DNA of 64,000 nucleotides from Xylaria sp. FL1777. Taxonomy: Eukaryota; Ascomycota; Sordariomycetes; Xylariales; Xylariaceae. Positions 9,070 through 19,222 of the stretch are shown here, one piece after another; positions within the stretch are counted from its first letter, which is position 1; each line of letters opens with the position of its first letter. The notes beneath the pieces were generated by a model that did no database searches, was not told the origin of the DNA, and saw nothing but the letters and a program-made list of their open reading frames with translations. The position numbers were made by a program, and so were the translations under genes. The stretch spans positions 155,623 through 219,622 of the forward strand of contig MU400582.1 of NCBI GenBank assembly GCA_022578965.1, given 5' to 3'.

Positions 9070-11001
9070 TTAATATCTATGGCTGTCTTTGCGGCGGCTA
9101 CTTCCGCCGTAGCCGTCACGGCGTGGTAGGTGTCGGTCATCGGGCGCAGATCGATCATCATAGGATGTACCAGGACGGAAGCGATCGCCACCTCTAGGGA
9201 CACCATGGGAGCGTGGGGCTCTACGCCGACGTCGTCCGCCCGGAGGTCCTACAGGTCCACGGCGGTCACGGTAACTGCGGTCGCGAGCATCACCACCAGT
9301 GCGTGCGAGCTCGCGTCGTTCCTTTTCCCTATGTGGAGGCCGAATGCCTAGGAATATCTCAGGACCACGATTGACCAAAACATCGTCTCTCTCGAAATAG
9401 TATCTATGATAATCTCTACCAGATTCCTCATCGTAGTGCGGGTCTTTCGCTTGTGCAAGACAATCAAGGCGACGGTTAACGAGTTCAGCAGCTACAGGTC
9501 GATAAAGAACCTGGGGGCTGGACCTGGTCTTAATGAAGCCTGAGTCCATTTTGTCCTGTCGACCTGTATACATAGCCGGAGGTCCATTGTGAGAGTACGG
9601 ATTACGGGGACCAGTAGGCGCATTCTCAATTCCAGAAGGACGCGATGGGCCAGTCGGGATTGAGGCTCGGCGGTCAGGGTGTACAACAGGGGAGACAGGT
9701 CCTCGTCTAGTAGCTTGATTTGTATCCGTCTCTTCTAGCCTAGCGATGACATTGCTTTCGCTGTCACGGTCGTAGACAACCTCATAGCGAGGCATGCTGC
9801 CTTTGTCTTTGGCTTGTAGTTCTGTATCAACCCAATCTTCAATGCACCCAGATGGTATGAAATCTATCCACAACGCTTTGCGATTTGTTTCATCAGGCCA
9901 AATGCGGTTGTGCAATGCAGTACGTACGCGGGAAGCTGCAGAGATGGAGGTGAAAACAACAAAGGCGTGTGTGCGGATGTTATCGAGGTAAAAATTGACA
10001 ATGATCTTGGGGTCAAGTGGAGTGCTGGCGGGTGTAGCAAGCTCTAAAAGGTGGTCATGGACAGCTTGTGGTCGAAGTGGCCGCATGAAGTTCTTGATGT
10101 ACAATGCGCAAGTCGCAGGATGCATGGATGGTTCAATAGTCCGCTCGGGTGAAGGGGAAGGAGAGTGTTTTGAGTCGCGCATTTCCTGACCCAAGGCGTC
10201 GTTTGCTACTGGGTATGCCCCTCTGTAATCTCTCGTTGCCCCATCGTCGGCCATCGCACTATCTTCTGGGTCTCCTGAGTAACTACCATGCATTTGAGCG
10301 GTTGCGCCGCGACCGTCCCCAATATGAACATCTTCAATTTCGTCAGTACCATTGGCTGGACCACTGTTGCTTGGGTCGTCCTTTCCACTCAGCTCCAGTC
10401 TCTTCCCTGTAGATTCCCCGTCCTGTTCGCTGGCTGTACCAGCATCAGCCATTGGCGCGTGATCATCCTCTTCGTTGTCCAGCTTCAATGTTTCCTGGCT
10501 ACCGGAGACAGGGATCGAGGTGGCATCTCGGGTTACGTCAGAATCATCTGGTCGCAGCCGTTTGCGCACGACTTCTTCGGAAGGTGGCGGAGTTGTCGAC
10601 CTCCGCTTTCTTTTTTGTACATCCTGAACAGCTTGGGCCGTAGGAAGAGACGGTTCGGAGACATGGGTAGTTGACGTGGTTTGCGCTAGAGCATCGTTTG
10701 CAGAGCTATCTTGGGCCACAGCAGCAGCCAACGGAGCCTGTGGTTCTTCTGTAGACTCGGCTCTAAGTAAATCCGGCGTGCCGTTCGTAGCTTCAGTGTC
10801 TTCGGATGGTTGCGCCTCGTCGAGTTCTGCTGTCGCGGTCGGTTCAGCAGGAGGCTCGGATGTTGCAGCCGGGTCATCCTTAGCAGCCGTCGCGTCCTCC
10901 AACCGAGAAACAAGCTCTGCCTTGAGCCCATTCTGCGGCAATCCCAAACGCTTCAACTCGGCCTTTAGCTCAACAACCTTCATCTTGCTGTAGTCGGCCA
11001 T
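9070..11001 (-). CDS. SAP- and RRM-domain protein, Acinus-like
   Basis: A single exon of 643 residues from the first ATG (11001-10999) to TAA at 9072-9070. Residues 1-38 form a SAP DNA/RNA-binding motif (MKVVELKAELKRLGLPQNG). A long acidic, Pro/Ser/Thr-rich linker follows, including a basic KRKRR patch. Then comes an RRM-like fold (CALYIKNFMRPLRP...THAFVVFTSISAASRVRTALHNRIWP) and a segment like the RNPS1-SAP18-binding motif (FIKTRSSPQVLYRPVA). The tail is rich in Arg, Asp, Gly and Ser. This order (SAP, RRM, RSB motif, RS/RG tail) matches Acinus of the ASAP complex, which links splicing, the exon junction complex and apoptosis in animals. The fungal role is inferred. The RRM lacks a clear aromatic RNP1, as in Acinus. 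Confidence 0.75.
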   Translation of the reverse strand: MADYSKMKVVELKAELKRLGLPQNGLKAELVSRLEDATAAKDDPAATSEPPAEPTATAELDEAQPSEDTEATNGTPDLLRAESTEEPQAPLAAAVAQDSSANDALAQTTSTTHVSEPSLPTAQAVQDVQKRKRRSTTPPPSEEVVRKRLRPDDSDVTRDATSIPVSGSQETLKLDNEEDDHAPMADAGTASEQDGESTGKRLELSGKDDPSNSGPANGTDEIEDVHIGDGRGATAQMHGSYSGDPEDSAMADDGATRDYRGAYPVANDALGQEMRDSKHSPSPSPERTIEPSMHPATCALYIKNFMRPLRPQAVHDHLLELATPASTPLDPKIIVNFYLDNIRTHAFVVFTSISAASRVRTALHNRIWPDETNRKALWIDFIPSGCIEDWVDTELQAKDKGSMPRYEVVYDRDSESNVIARLEETDTNQATRRGPVSPVVHPDRRASIPTGPSRPSGIENAPTGPRNPYSHNGPPAMYTGRQDKMDSGFIKTRSSPQVLYRPVAAELVNRRLDCLAQAKDPHYDEESGRDYHRYYFERDDVLVNRGPEIFLGIRPPHREKERRELARTGGDARDRSYRDRRGPVGPPGGRRRRRAPRSHGVPRGGDRFRPGTSYDDRSAPDDRHLPRRDGYGGSSRRKDSHRY

Positions 11002-12763
11002 GATACCGGTACAGCAACGTGTGCTGATATAGGCAGATGCGCACACCGCAAACGAGGGAGGATGATAGAGATGAGGTGAGGTGAGGTGAGCACAGCTATA
11101 CGCGACAGTAGAAACGTCTGTTGCGACAAAAACGACGTGCTGTGCTTTGAAGCTAGTTTGCGCGTCAGAGGTGACGGCCGAGATGCTAGAAAAGAAAGGA
11201 GCAGGGGTCAATGTTCAGCCGGGACTGAGTATTAACGATAATCACATAATAATGAATACCAAAACCTTGGTCGCGGTCCGCAGCGCGCGTTAGGCCCTTA
11301 AACTGCCTATTTAGCAGATATGGCAGGGCGTAAGGTTGTGGGAGAGCAGAACAAGGTTGATGGGTTGAAGGATGGAAGAATTGAAGAATTGAAGAATCCA
11401 AGACTTGAAGGCGATAGATATCGCTATCGGCTTTGGGCTCTGGCGCGTTGGTTGGCCGCGATGTAACGATACCTAGTAGGTATCCTGTCGGGTATCGTAC
11501 TGCAGCTTCAGCACCTGGCCCTGCCTACTACGGCAGCAGGCTGTCAGATTCTTAAGGTAGACAGACCGTCAGATGTGCCATTTTCATTGGCTGAGGAACC
11601 AATGGAGATTGTATTATCCGGTTATGGAAAAACACCACTAACCATCTTGGGCACTTGACTATACCAGGCTTAGGCCGTGACATCATAGGGTACCTAGCGG
11701 TATCAAATCCGGCCTTCATTAATGCATGATGTTCAGCATATAGTACCTACCCAGGTACCTACGTATGTCACGGGTATGTGTACATTCAATAGGTTATCCA
11801 ATACCTATAAGTAATTGGCAAGTAAGAGGCCTTAACTGTCTATGATAATTCAAGTCGTATCGATGCTAAACGTACCTACATAGGTAGTATTATGAATCTT
11901 CTGAGCCATTATCCAGCCCCAGAAAAAAAAGAGGTGCTTCATTGGAGGACAGTCTGTAAGGTTGTTCAAATAACGCATCACCTAGGACACGGTAGGAACC
12001 TAGAGTAGGCACGTCTCAGCAACTGACTGGATAAATATAAGACGCTTTACAGAGCCCCGCCTACTTAGTAAGCATATACCCGTACTTAGGCACATAAATG
12101 GGTACATTACCTGTTACCTCTGTTCTGTACCCAGCTAACCAGTTGACGATGCGAGGAAGCGCACTGACTGGCTAGATCAGCAAGTAAGGATGAAACGCTG
12201 AAAGATCTTTACCTACATTCTTACCTACATGAGGTAGACATTCAATTCATCGGGCCCGTTTGCATCTACATATGCGTGTACATGGGCATACACCCCTCAC
12301 CACGATACCTCCCTAGGTACCGGGAGAGGTAGTACTATATATTAGAGGGTTCATGTAAGGGCCGGTTCCTTTCCTCAAAGAATACGTGTTCCTCGATCCC
12401 AATCCCTTTGTCACATTTGTTGCGCGATTCGCATCGAGACCAACTTTCGCATTCGTGTCGAAGTACTACCCCAATGAGAACCGCGAGTATCACGCTACCC
12501 GCTTTCAACTACCTCCAGAAGATTGTATAATTTGGTTTGCAAACACTCGAGGTCAAATCCGTCACCCCCAAGCTTGATTTTTATGGCTCTATCGCCACAA
12601 TACGGCAAGTGCTGGGCGGTTCCTCCGCGCATAGTTGGTAGTCTTAGGTCACAAGCTATTTTGCTATTCGCCGGCTTTCTACTCATCCTCTGTTGAGCCT
12701 ACTCCCATCTTCGAAACCACAAAGCTAGCACATCTAAACAAAAATCAAAACCCGACCGCCACC
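11002..12763. other. Divergent intergenic region with TACCTAGGTA-type motifs
   Basis: About 1.76 kb between divergently transcribed genes, so it should hold both promoters. From 11,460 to 12,340 it is dense in TAGGTA/TACCTA/GGTACC variants, for example near 11750-11766 (CCCAGGTACCTACG) and 12311-12320 (CCTAGGTACC). No coding region is supportable; the short ORF near 12386-12577 has no recognisable domain. Confidence 0.55.
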
Positions 12764-14107
12764 ATGTCATCTCTAGGTAGATGGTTCTTCTCCAAGCCTT
12801 CCAGTTCCAGGTCGACAAGCGTTTCAAGTCCCCCCTCGAGTTCAAGTCAGGGCATAAACAGGGTCTTACATGGTCGCGTGACAAAACCTGCCCATACCGA
12901 AACTACATCAAGTACCACGAAACACAAAGCCTCCCTCATAAACTATGAGAAGAAGGAAAAGGACGAAGATGAAGATCTAACATTTCCATTGTCATTGGAT
13001 GTGACCGCGCCCGATGAGCACACAGATGAAGGCGACAGTAAGAGAGAACACATTAGGAAGATCAAGCAGGAAGAAGAGGAAGAAGACGGTGATGAGGAGG
13101 ACAAGAAAGATGGCGAAGACAAAATCAGATTCTCTTCGGCAATGATGGCGCAACAGGCTGATTCTGAAGATAGTGTCGAGGATGACCGAGATTCAGAGCC
13201 TAACCTAGGTACAGAACCCGACCTAGATATAGAATCCGACCCAGATACAGCATGGCGTTTGGAGCAGATATACCTCAATACGATATTGAACGCTCGAAAC
13301 GAGTTTACACTGATGCCGTCGACTTGGAGGATGCACTTTCGAGGCATTCCGCTCCCTGACAGCCTCTTCTACGTGAAAACGAAATTGAGAAGTATCCGCC
13401 CCAGAATCTACGCGCGCACAGATAGACTAGAATACCGAGGTGCGTGAAGTATATGTTGCCTCTATAATTTTCTGTGTTGACCATGCCAAGGCGCACTCGC
13501 ACTTCGCAAGTTGATAGACATCCATGCCCGTATTCAAGATATTCGAGGAGATGAAGCCATGATCAAACACGACGAAGAAATAGTCGAGGCCGAAAAGCAG
13601 GAGCTCATCAAGGCTATATCAGCCGATATAGCCGGGCGTCTTACACGTGCTCTTGAGCAAGCCTTAGATTGGGCAGAGCAAGACGGCGAAATTGACAAAT
13701 ATGGCGACCAGATACCTCCCAACGTGAGGATTATGGAGCTCAAGGGTGTAACAGCGACTGATGAACCAGAATCCGAAGTTAAAGTCCAAGCCGAACTGTG
13801 CGGCCTGGCTGAAGAATGGAGGACTCATTCTTTAAATGGTGATGCACCAGTGCAAGCTCCTGTTATCTTTGGTTTCGTCATTATGAAGCACATCATCACT
13901 ATCGTCACCTTGGACGCTTCGGACCCAGGTGCTATTATTCACGTGCCCTGTCAACTTCATATGGCAGAGAGGAATCAGCATCAGTGGAACGCGTTGGCAA
14001 TTCTGGTTACAATTTGCTGGGCGCGAGATGTGCTCCTTGACTATATCAACGCTCGGCCTGACCTGCAACCTGAAGTGAAAGAAGAGTCAAGTGACCCTGA
14101 TGCTTAG
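12764..14107 (+). CDS. Unrecognised acidic protein
   Basis: Two exons, 12764-13439 and 13491-14107, giving 430 residues. The ATG at 12764 has a favourable context (CCACCATGTC). The junction creates a glycine codon and links RLEYRG to ALALRKLIDIHARIQDIRG; the 51-bp intron has a GTTGAC branch-like site before CCAAG. The first 60 residues are Ser/Thr-rich and basic. Residues about 70-165 are very acidic (KEKDEDEDLTF, QEEEEEDGDEEDKKD), and a more ordered C-terminal half follows with helical segments (IVEAEKQELIKAISADIAGRL) and a hydrophobic stretch (WNALAILVTICWARDVLLDYI). I recognise no domain, catalytic motif or signal peptide. The codon composition and clean splice suggest a real gene; function unknown, possibly nuclear. 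Confidence 0.75.
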
Positions 14108-14665
14108 TAGACTATCATAGAATGAAAATCGCAGGAAGTGAAATATCCGAGCTGTAGTTGAGATTAACGAGACACTCCTGTATACTAACGAGAAGGTGTT
14201 GGGGATCTGACGGTTTGTTCTGGTGGCATGCTCTCCTATCGTTTGGGGGAGCAGTGTACATAATATGTTGAATGAGACATGAATAAAATCATTAACTATA
14301 GGTAATTTGAATCATGTAGTCTCGGCTGACTAAGTAATTCTGGGGCTGCAAGTACCTAGTAACCAGCAACGGCTTGTGGGACTTAGACTCCACCAGAAAT
14401 AAAGTCTTGCCCCTCCATCCTGAACAGGCCCCTCTAACTTAGCGACAATGTCTCTACCATTCCGAGTCTCTCTGCGCATTGAACACGATGACAAGCAATG
14501 ATACGATGGTCTTAGGCGGGTCGCAGTCGTCGAGAGGTGTGTCTACCTAAAAATTCATAAATGTGAGCCCGTCGCTAATAAACCCATGTAGACCTCCTTG
14601 AGTTTTGGCATATTCACAGGGAGGTTATATTGGTGGTGGTGATATGTTTTTGTTCCACGATATGG
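14108..14665. other. Intergenic region, possibly containing an unseen first exon of TYW1
   Basis: About 560 bp between two co-directional genes. The TYW1 frame stays open upstream of its first ATG at 14666, back to a TTCACAG acceptor-like site at 14613-14619, and encodes a hydrophobic run (EVILVVVICFCSTIW). A first coding exon may therefore lie here. Confidence 0.45.
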
Positions 14666-16891
14666 ATGTTATATTCTTCTCTTCCCACGCGAAGAGTCAT
14701 CAAGGCACCACCGAAACTCCCTGTTGATGCAGTGAAGTTGGCACCCGCTAAGCCTGTCACTCCTGCCATTGAGAAATCAGAAGCACTGCTCGCAGCGTTG
14801 CCCCAAAATGCATCGGCGCTTGGGCCGCGACGCATCAAAGGCGAATTGCGGAAACCTGAAAGTACGCGAAACGTATCGGGCACTGACAGTAGTCGTCGTA
14901 CTCAGGTCCTTGTATTCTACTCATCATTGACAACCACGACCGAAAAGATCGCCAATGATCTCGCTCAGAGTCTAAGTGCTTCCCTGCAAGGGGATGCTGC
15001 CGAGCACCAAGACCTTTTCTTTGCGCCTCGTGTCCTAGATCTTGCACAGATAGATTACGATGAATACTTTATCAGCTCCCCGAAGCCAACAGATTCAACC
15101 AACGCTGTTGATTACTTCTATCTATTCTTAATACCAAGCTACAACATCGACACCATCAATGACAACCTATTAGAGCACCTCCAGGAAACCCATCATGACT
15201 TCAGGATAGACACAGCTCCATTGTCCGGGCTATTGGGCTATTCGGTTTTCGGGCTGGGTGATCGAGAAGGATGGCCGACCGAAGAAGAAGGGTTCTGCTT
15301 CCAAGCTAAGGAGCTTGATAGATGGATGGCCAAGCTCACCGGCAGAAAGAGGGCCTATCCACTAGGCATGGGGGACAAAAAACAAGATCTTACTAAGCTT
15401 CTAGGAGAATGGACAGAGGGTGTAACAGAGGTGCTCAACCTTGCTACGATTACGGGAAGCTTAGGGGAAGGAGTACCAGGGAGCGGAGATGCCGATGAGA
15501 GCGACTTCGAATATGCCTCTGGCGATGAAGACGAAGTAATGGTCGAGAAATCAACTGCACCACCTAAGAAGAAGGGCAAGAAGGAGAGGACAGACATCGA
15601 TGACGTCGAAGACCTAGGGCGAATTATGAAGCTAAACCAGAGTAACTCTAGCGACTCGACGGGGCCTGCTCCTATCGCCGTTGATTTTACCACATACAGC
15701 AAACCAAATGCGAAGAAAGTGCGGCACGCTGTCAAAGAGATGGTGCCTAAGAGCTCGCCTACACACGCCGCCTTGACAAAGCAGGGCTACACTATCGTGG
15801 GCTCGCACTCTGGCGTCAAGATCTGCCGGTGGACGAAATCAGCTCTGCGCGGGCGGGGCTCCTGCTACAAATACTCGTTCTACGGAATCGCATCACATCA
15901 GTGTATGGAGACGACGCCGTCACTCTCGTGCTCGAACAAGTGTGTGTTTTGCTGGCGCCATGGAACGAACCCGGTCGGCACGACGTGGCGCTGGGTCATT
16001 GACCCCCCCGAAGTGATCTTCGACGGCGTGAAAGCGGGCCACTACCAGAAAATCAAAACTATGCGCGGCGTGCCCGGGGTACGTGCGGAGCGGTTTGCCG
16101 AGGCGATGCGCATCCGCCACTGCGCCCTGAGTCTCGTCGGCGAGCCTATCTTCTACCCGCACATCAACGAGTTCCTGGGGATGTTGCACACGGAGCGAAT
16201 CTCCAGCTTTCTCGTCTGTAACGCACAGCACCCGGACCAACTGGCCGCGCTGAAGGCCGTGACGCAGCTCTACGTCTCCATCGACGCGAGCAACAAGGAG
16301 TCCCTGCGCAAGATCGACAGACCCCTACACCGCGACTTCTGGGAGCGGTTCCAGAGGTGTCTCGACATCCTCCGCGAGAAACGCTTTAAGCACCGCACCG
16401 TCTTCCGCCTCACTCTCGTCAAGGGCTTCAACGTCGACGACGAGGTCGAGGGGTACGCGGACCTCGTCCAGCGCGGCCTCCCCTGCTTCGTCGAGATCAA
16501 GGGCGTCACGTACTGTGGGACGTCGACGAGCGCCGGCGCCGGCCTCACCATGGCAAACGTCCCATTCTACGCCGAGGTCACCGAGTTCGTGACTGCGCTC
16601 GACGCTAAGCTGAGAGAACGGGGGCTGGATTACGGCATCGCGGCGGAGCATGCGCACAGCTGCTGTGTGCTCATCGCTAGCGGGAGATTCCGTGTCGGTG
16701 GGAAGTGGCACACGCGGATTGATTACCAGCGCTTCTTTGAGCTCCTCGAGGAGCGCGGCGCCGATGGAGACTGGAAGCCGGAGGATTACATGGGTCCCGA
16801 GACGCCGGAGTGGGCGACTTGGGGTAATGGTGGGTTTGATCCCCGGGATGAGCGGGTTGATCGTAAAGGGAGGAAAATCGCGGTTTCGTAA
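14666..16891 (+). CDS. TYW1: S-adenosyl-L-methionine-dependent tRNA 4-demethylwyosine synthase (TYW1)
   Basis: 741 residues from the first in-frame ATG. A flavodoxin-like FMN domain (TQVLVFYSSLTTTTEKIANDLAQSL) is followed by an acidic linker (DADESDFEYASGDEDE) and a radical-SAM domain with the [4Fe-4S] cysteines C422, C426 and C429 in CSNKCVFC. The wyosine-base family segment (EIKGVTYCG, C-terminal PEWATWGNGGFDP) completes it. The enzyme condenses N1-methylguanosine 37 of tRNA-Phe with pyruvate to form the tricyclic base in wybutosine synthesis. The N-terminus is uncertain: the frame is open upstream and encodes a hydrophobic helix, and fungal TYW1 proteins commonly carry an N-terminal membrane anchor, so an upstream exon may exist. 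Identity is firm; the start is not. Confidence 0.93.
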   Translation: MLYSSLPTRRVIKAPPKLPVDAVKLAPAKPVTPAIEKSEALLAALPQNASALGPRRIKGELRKPESTRNVSGTDSSRRTQVLVFYSSLTTTTEKIANDLAQSLSASLQGDAAEHQDLFFAPRVLDLAQIDYDEYFISSPKPTDSTNAVDYFYLFLIPSYNIDTINDNLLEHLQETHHDFRIDTAPLSGLLGYSVFGLGDREGWPTEEEGFCFQAKELDRWMAKLTGRKRAYPLGMGDKKQDLTKLLGEWTEGVTEVLNLATITGSLGEGVPGSGDADESDFEYASGDEDEVMVEKSTAPPKKKGKKERTDIDDVEDLGRIMKLNQSNSSDSTGPAPIAVDFTTYSKPNAKKVRHAVKEMVPKSSPTHAALTKQGYTIVGSHSGVKICRWTKSALRGRGSCYKYSFYGIASHQCMETTPSLSCSNKCVFCWRHGTNPVGTTWRWVIDPPEVIFDGVKAGHYQKIKTMRGVPGVRAERFAEAMRIRHCALSLVGEPIFYPHINEFLGMLHTERISSFLVCNAQHPDQLAALKAVTQLYVSIDASNKESLRKIDRPLHRDFWERFQRCLDILREKRFKHRTVFRLTLVKGFNVDDEVEGYADLVQRGLPCFVEIKGVTYCGTSTSAGAGLTMANVPFYAEVTEFVTALDAKLRERGLDYGIAAEHAHSCCVLIASGRFRVGGKWHTRIDYQRFFELLEERGADGDWKPEDYMGPETPEWATWGNGGFDPRDERVDRKGRKIAVS

Positions 16892-17451
16892 AGAAAGAAG
16901 CAGCGCTAGTCCTTGTATTTTATGTTAATGTTTTGGGTGGGGCTTATTTCGTCTTGCCCACGCCTTCATTAGAAGTACAGAATATCAACACAATGTACTA
17001 TAGGGATAATAATAGTGTTCTTATTCTTTCATTCATCACGTGTCTATATGGCGCCCCCAAACTTCAACTCGCGAAGAGAAAAAGTGTACACAAGGATAAG
17101 CCGATCATCCAATCGTCATTCCCTTTTCCCTTTTCTACATCTCTTTCTCGCCCTTGGCCATGCAGAAGGAATGGCCCCACGGGTGAATGAACGAGACTGG
17201 GTCTTGTGCCCATATTATATCTTACATAACACATACAGGCGAAAACAATACGAGAACTGAATGCTTCAGGTACATAGATCCCCTATTATGGATCACGCGT
17301 TGAAGATGCAGTGGTTAGCAGAGCCTATTGCGGGGTGAGACGATCGGTCGAGATGTCTTCATGCCAGCCTGCTAGTTGAGTGGAGGTTTAAGAAGTTCGT
17401 GATCAACACGGACATGGTGTTACATTCATTTCTCTCATTTCTCTCATCTCT
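16892..17451. other. Intergenic region between convergent TYW1 and TOM20
   Basis: About 560 bp between two 3' ends, presumably both 3' UTRs and poly(A) signals. No coding or RNA gene seen. Confidence 0.55.
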
Positions 17452-18328
17452 CTAGTCCAGACCAACGCTGGGGATGTCCATAAGGTCGGCGAGGTTAACG
17501 CCTGTAGGTAGCTGACTGTTCAAGTCTAGGGACTTATCGTATGCTATCATCTCAGCAAGGACATCAAGCACACGCTGATTCAAGAAAGTTTCCAGTCAGT
17601 ATTGGACAAAATCTGCCGGTATCAATTCGGAGAAGGGTTCAGTCCGTACCTTATCTACCGTCTTGTCATAAATGGAAATGAGGTCCCGGGGTGACGGGTA
17701 CACCTTAAGGGCCTTGTAGAAAGCTAGAGCAGCCTCGACAGTGCGTGATGCTAAAGGGCCCCTATGTCAGCCACGCCCATTCATCTTCAATCGTCTTGTT
17801 CGGGACAATGGACTATCCCTTTGTTCGGTGTTGGGCACTAGGAGAAAGGAGGTAGATGAGGCTCAGCTTACGATCGGAAGACAGAACCTCGCCCTGCTGC
17901 ACATATTCCATAAAGTATTGCTCCTTCTCGTTGACACCAGTGGGGAAGCCCTCCTCGATGGCGGCATCGACAGAGGCCTGAATGCCGCGGCGCTTCTGCT
18001 TGGTCTGCGCAACGGCCTCTTCTTTCTCGGCGCGCGCTTGTCGGCGTTCTTCTCGTCGCAGGTTCTTACGGAAATCGGGATTTGCGCGGCGTTGATAGTC
18101 GAAATATAAAGCATAGGCTATTATAGACGCAGGGTAAGTGATGACTTCTCAAGACCAAGGCAACATGCAAGCCCAATTCCAGCTATGCTACGCTTAACCA
18201 AAGACCACTGGCTGCGGCTTAGGGTAATTCCATGGCGACGACGAGAAAGCAAGAAGGTTGGACGGACCTAATAAGCCTGTTGCTGCCGTGGCGACGGATA
18301 TTGTTGCGATGGTGCTGGATTGAACCAT
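17452..18328 (-). CDS. tom20: Mitochondrial import receptor subunit TOM20
   Basis: Four exons on the minus strand: 18328-18268, 18117-17872, 17750-17650 and 17574-17452, giving 176 residues, near the usual fungal length. The N-terminus ([31 protein letters not shown]) is a membrane anchor followed by basic residues. Then come a charged helix ([24 protein letters not shown]), the tetratricopeptide-like receptor region ([29 protein letters not shown]) and the conserved C-terminus ([13 protein letters not shown]). TOM20 sits in the outer mitochondrial membrane and binds presequences of imported proteins. All junctions keep the frame: G|CC, C|CA, then AAG|CGT at phase 0. The first donor (GTCCGT) is weak. 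Confidence 0.93.
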
Positions 18329-19222
18329 CTTGGCGATGAGGAGGCGGGATGGGAGAACGTATGGAAGTTAGTTAGTTATATTTCGGAATTAACAGGCGAA
18401 CCAGCTTAGGTTCTAGGGACAGGGCGAAGGTGTTCTACGATAGATGGCAGAAAGGGAGGTATCAATAAAGACGGCTGGAGGTGGTTGGTTCCGCCGTGTT
18501 GATGTGCAGCAGATGCAATATTCTAGAATAGGATGGTAGCTTGTTGCTGCTGGGGATGGTCGCTGTCATAATTTTTTGCAGAGCTGCAAAAGCTTGATAG
18601 TGTAGGTACCCAAAGCGGCGATAAGCTGGGCAGTACCTGGGCAAAGCTAGGCCAGGACAGGGTCGGGAGCCGGGTCTCCCTGGAAATACCTAATGATAGT
18701 GCTTGATCCGGGTTCTGTCCCGTACATTTATTCCATGATGGATTTTGTAGTTGTGGGGTCTATATACCAGGTGGGTACTCTACTATCAGACCTAGGTATG
18801 TACCTAGGTACCTAGGTAGGTACTTAGGTAGAGGGGTTCCAGTTAAGAGCATACGTATCCAGGTACCTTAGGTAGTATAGGTACATACACTAAACTCTAC
18901 CTGCACATGTGCCCAGCTTCGGCTTTAGACAAGCACAGCTCCCGTGTTTCGAGTGTATTATAGGTACCGACTGCCTATCCTTATAATAGCCGTAGGTTCA
19001 ATTTACTCCTCGACAAATTAGACTCATATCGACTTGTCTATCCTCGAGACTCATCCGAGGCGTCCTCATTTCTTGCGCATTGTCTATTGCTGTGTACCAT
19101 AATTGCGACACGTCGCGCCAATTGAGTGCCGTGTCGGACGTTGTTTACTACCTGATCTCGTCTATCTTCGTCGCATCATCGCATCACCGCACCGCACCGT
19201 CGCATCGTCGCACCGTCGCATC
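18329..19222. other. Divergent promoter region of TOM20 and EXO84, with TACCTAGGTA clusters
   Basis: About 0.9 kb between divergent genes. The densest run of the palindromic motif in the window is at 18786-18870 (GACCTAGGTATGTACCTAGG and following). The EXO84 leader at 19170-19222 is a CGCATC/CGCACC run. No coding region was supported. Confidence 0.6.
19170..19222 (+). repeat. CGCATC/CGCACC simple repeat in the EXO84 leader
   Basis: Irregular tandem hexamers of the type CGCATC, CGCACC and CGTCGCA run up to the EXO84 start codon. Confidence 0.8.

Noticed and set aside
14490..14560. Candidate first exon of TYW1 from the ATG near 14,490
   Set aside because: The only donor with the needed phase (GTCTAC) is weak and the encoded residues match nothing known, so it was not annotated.
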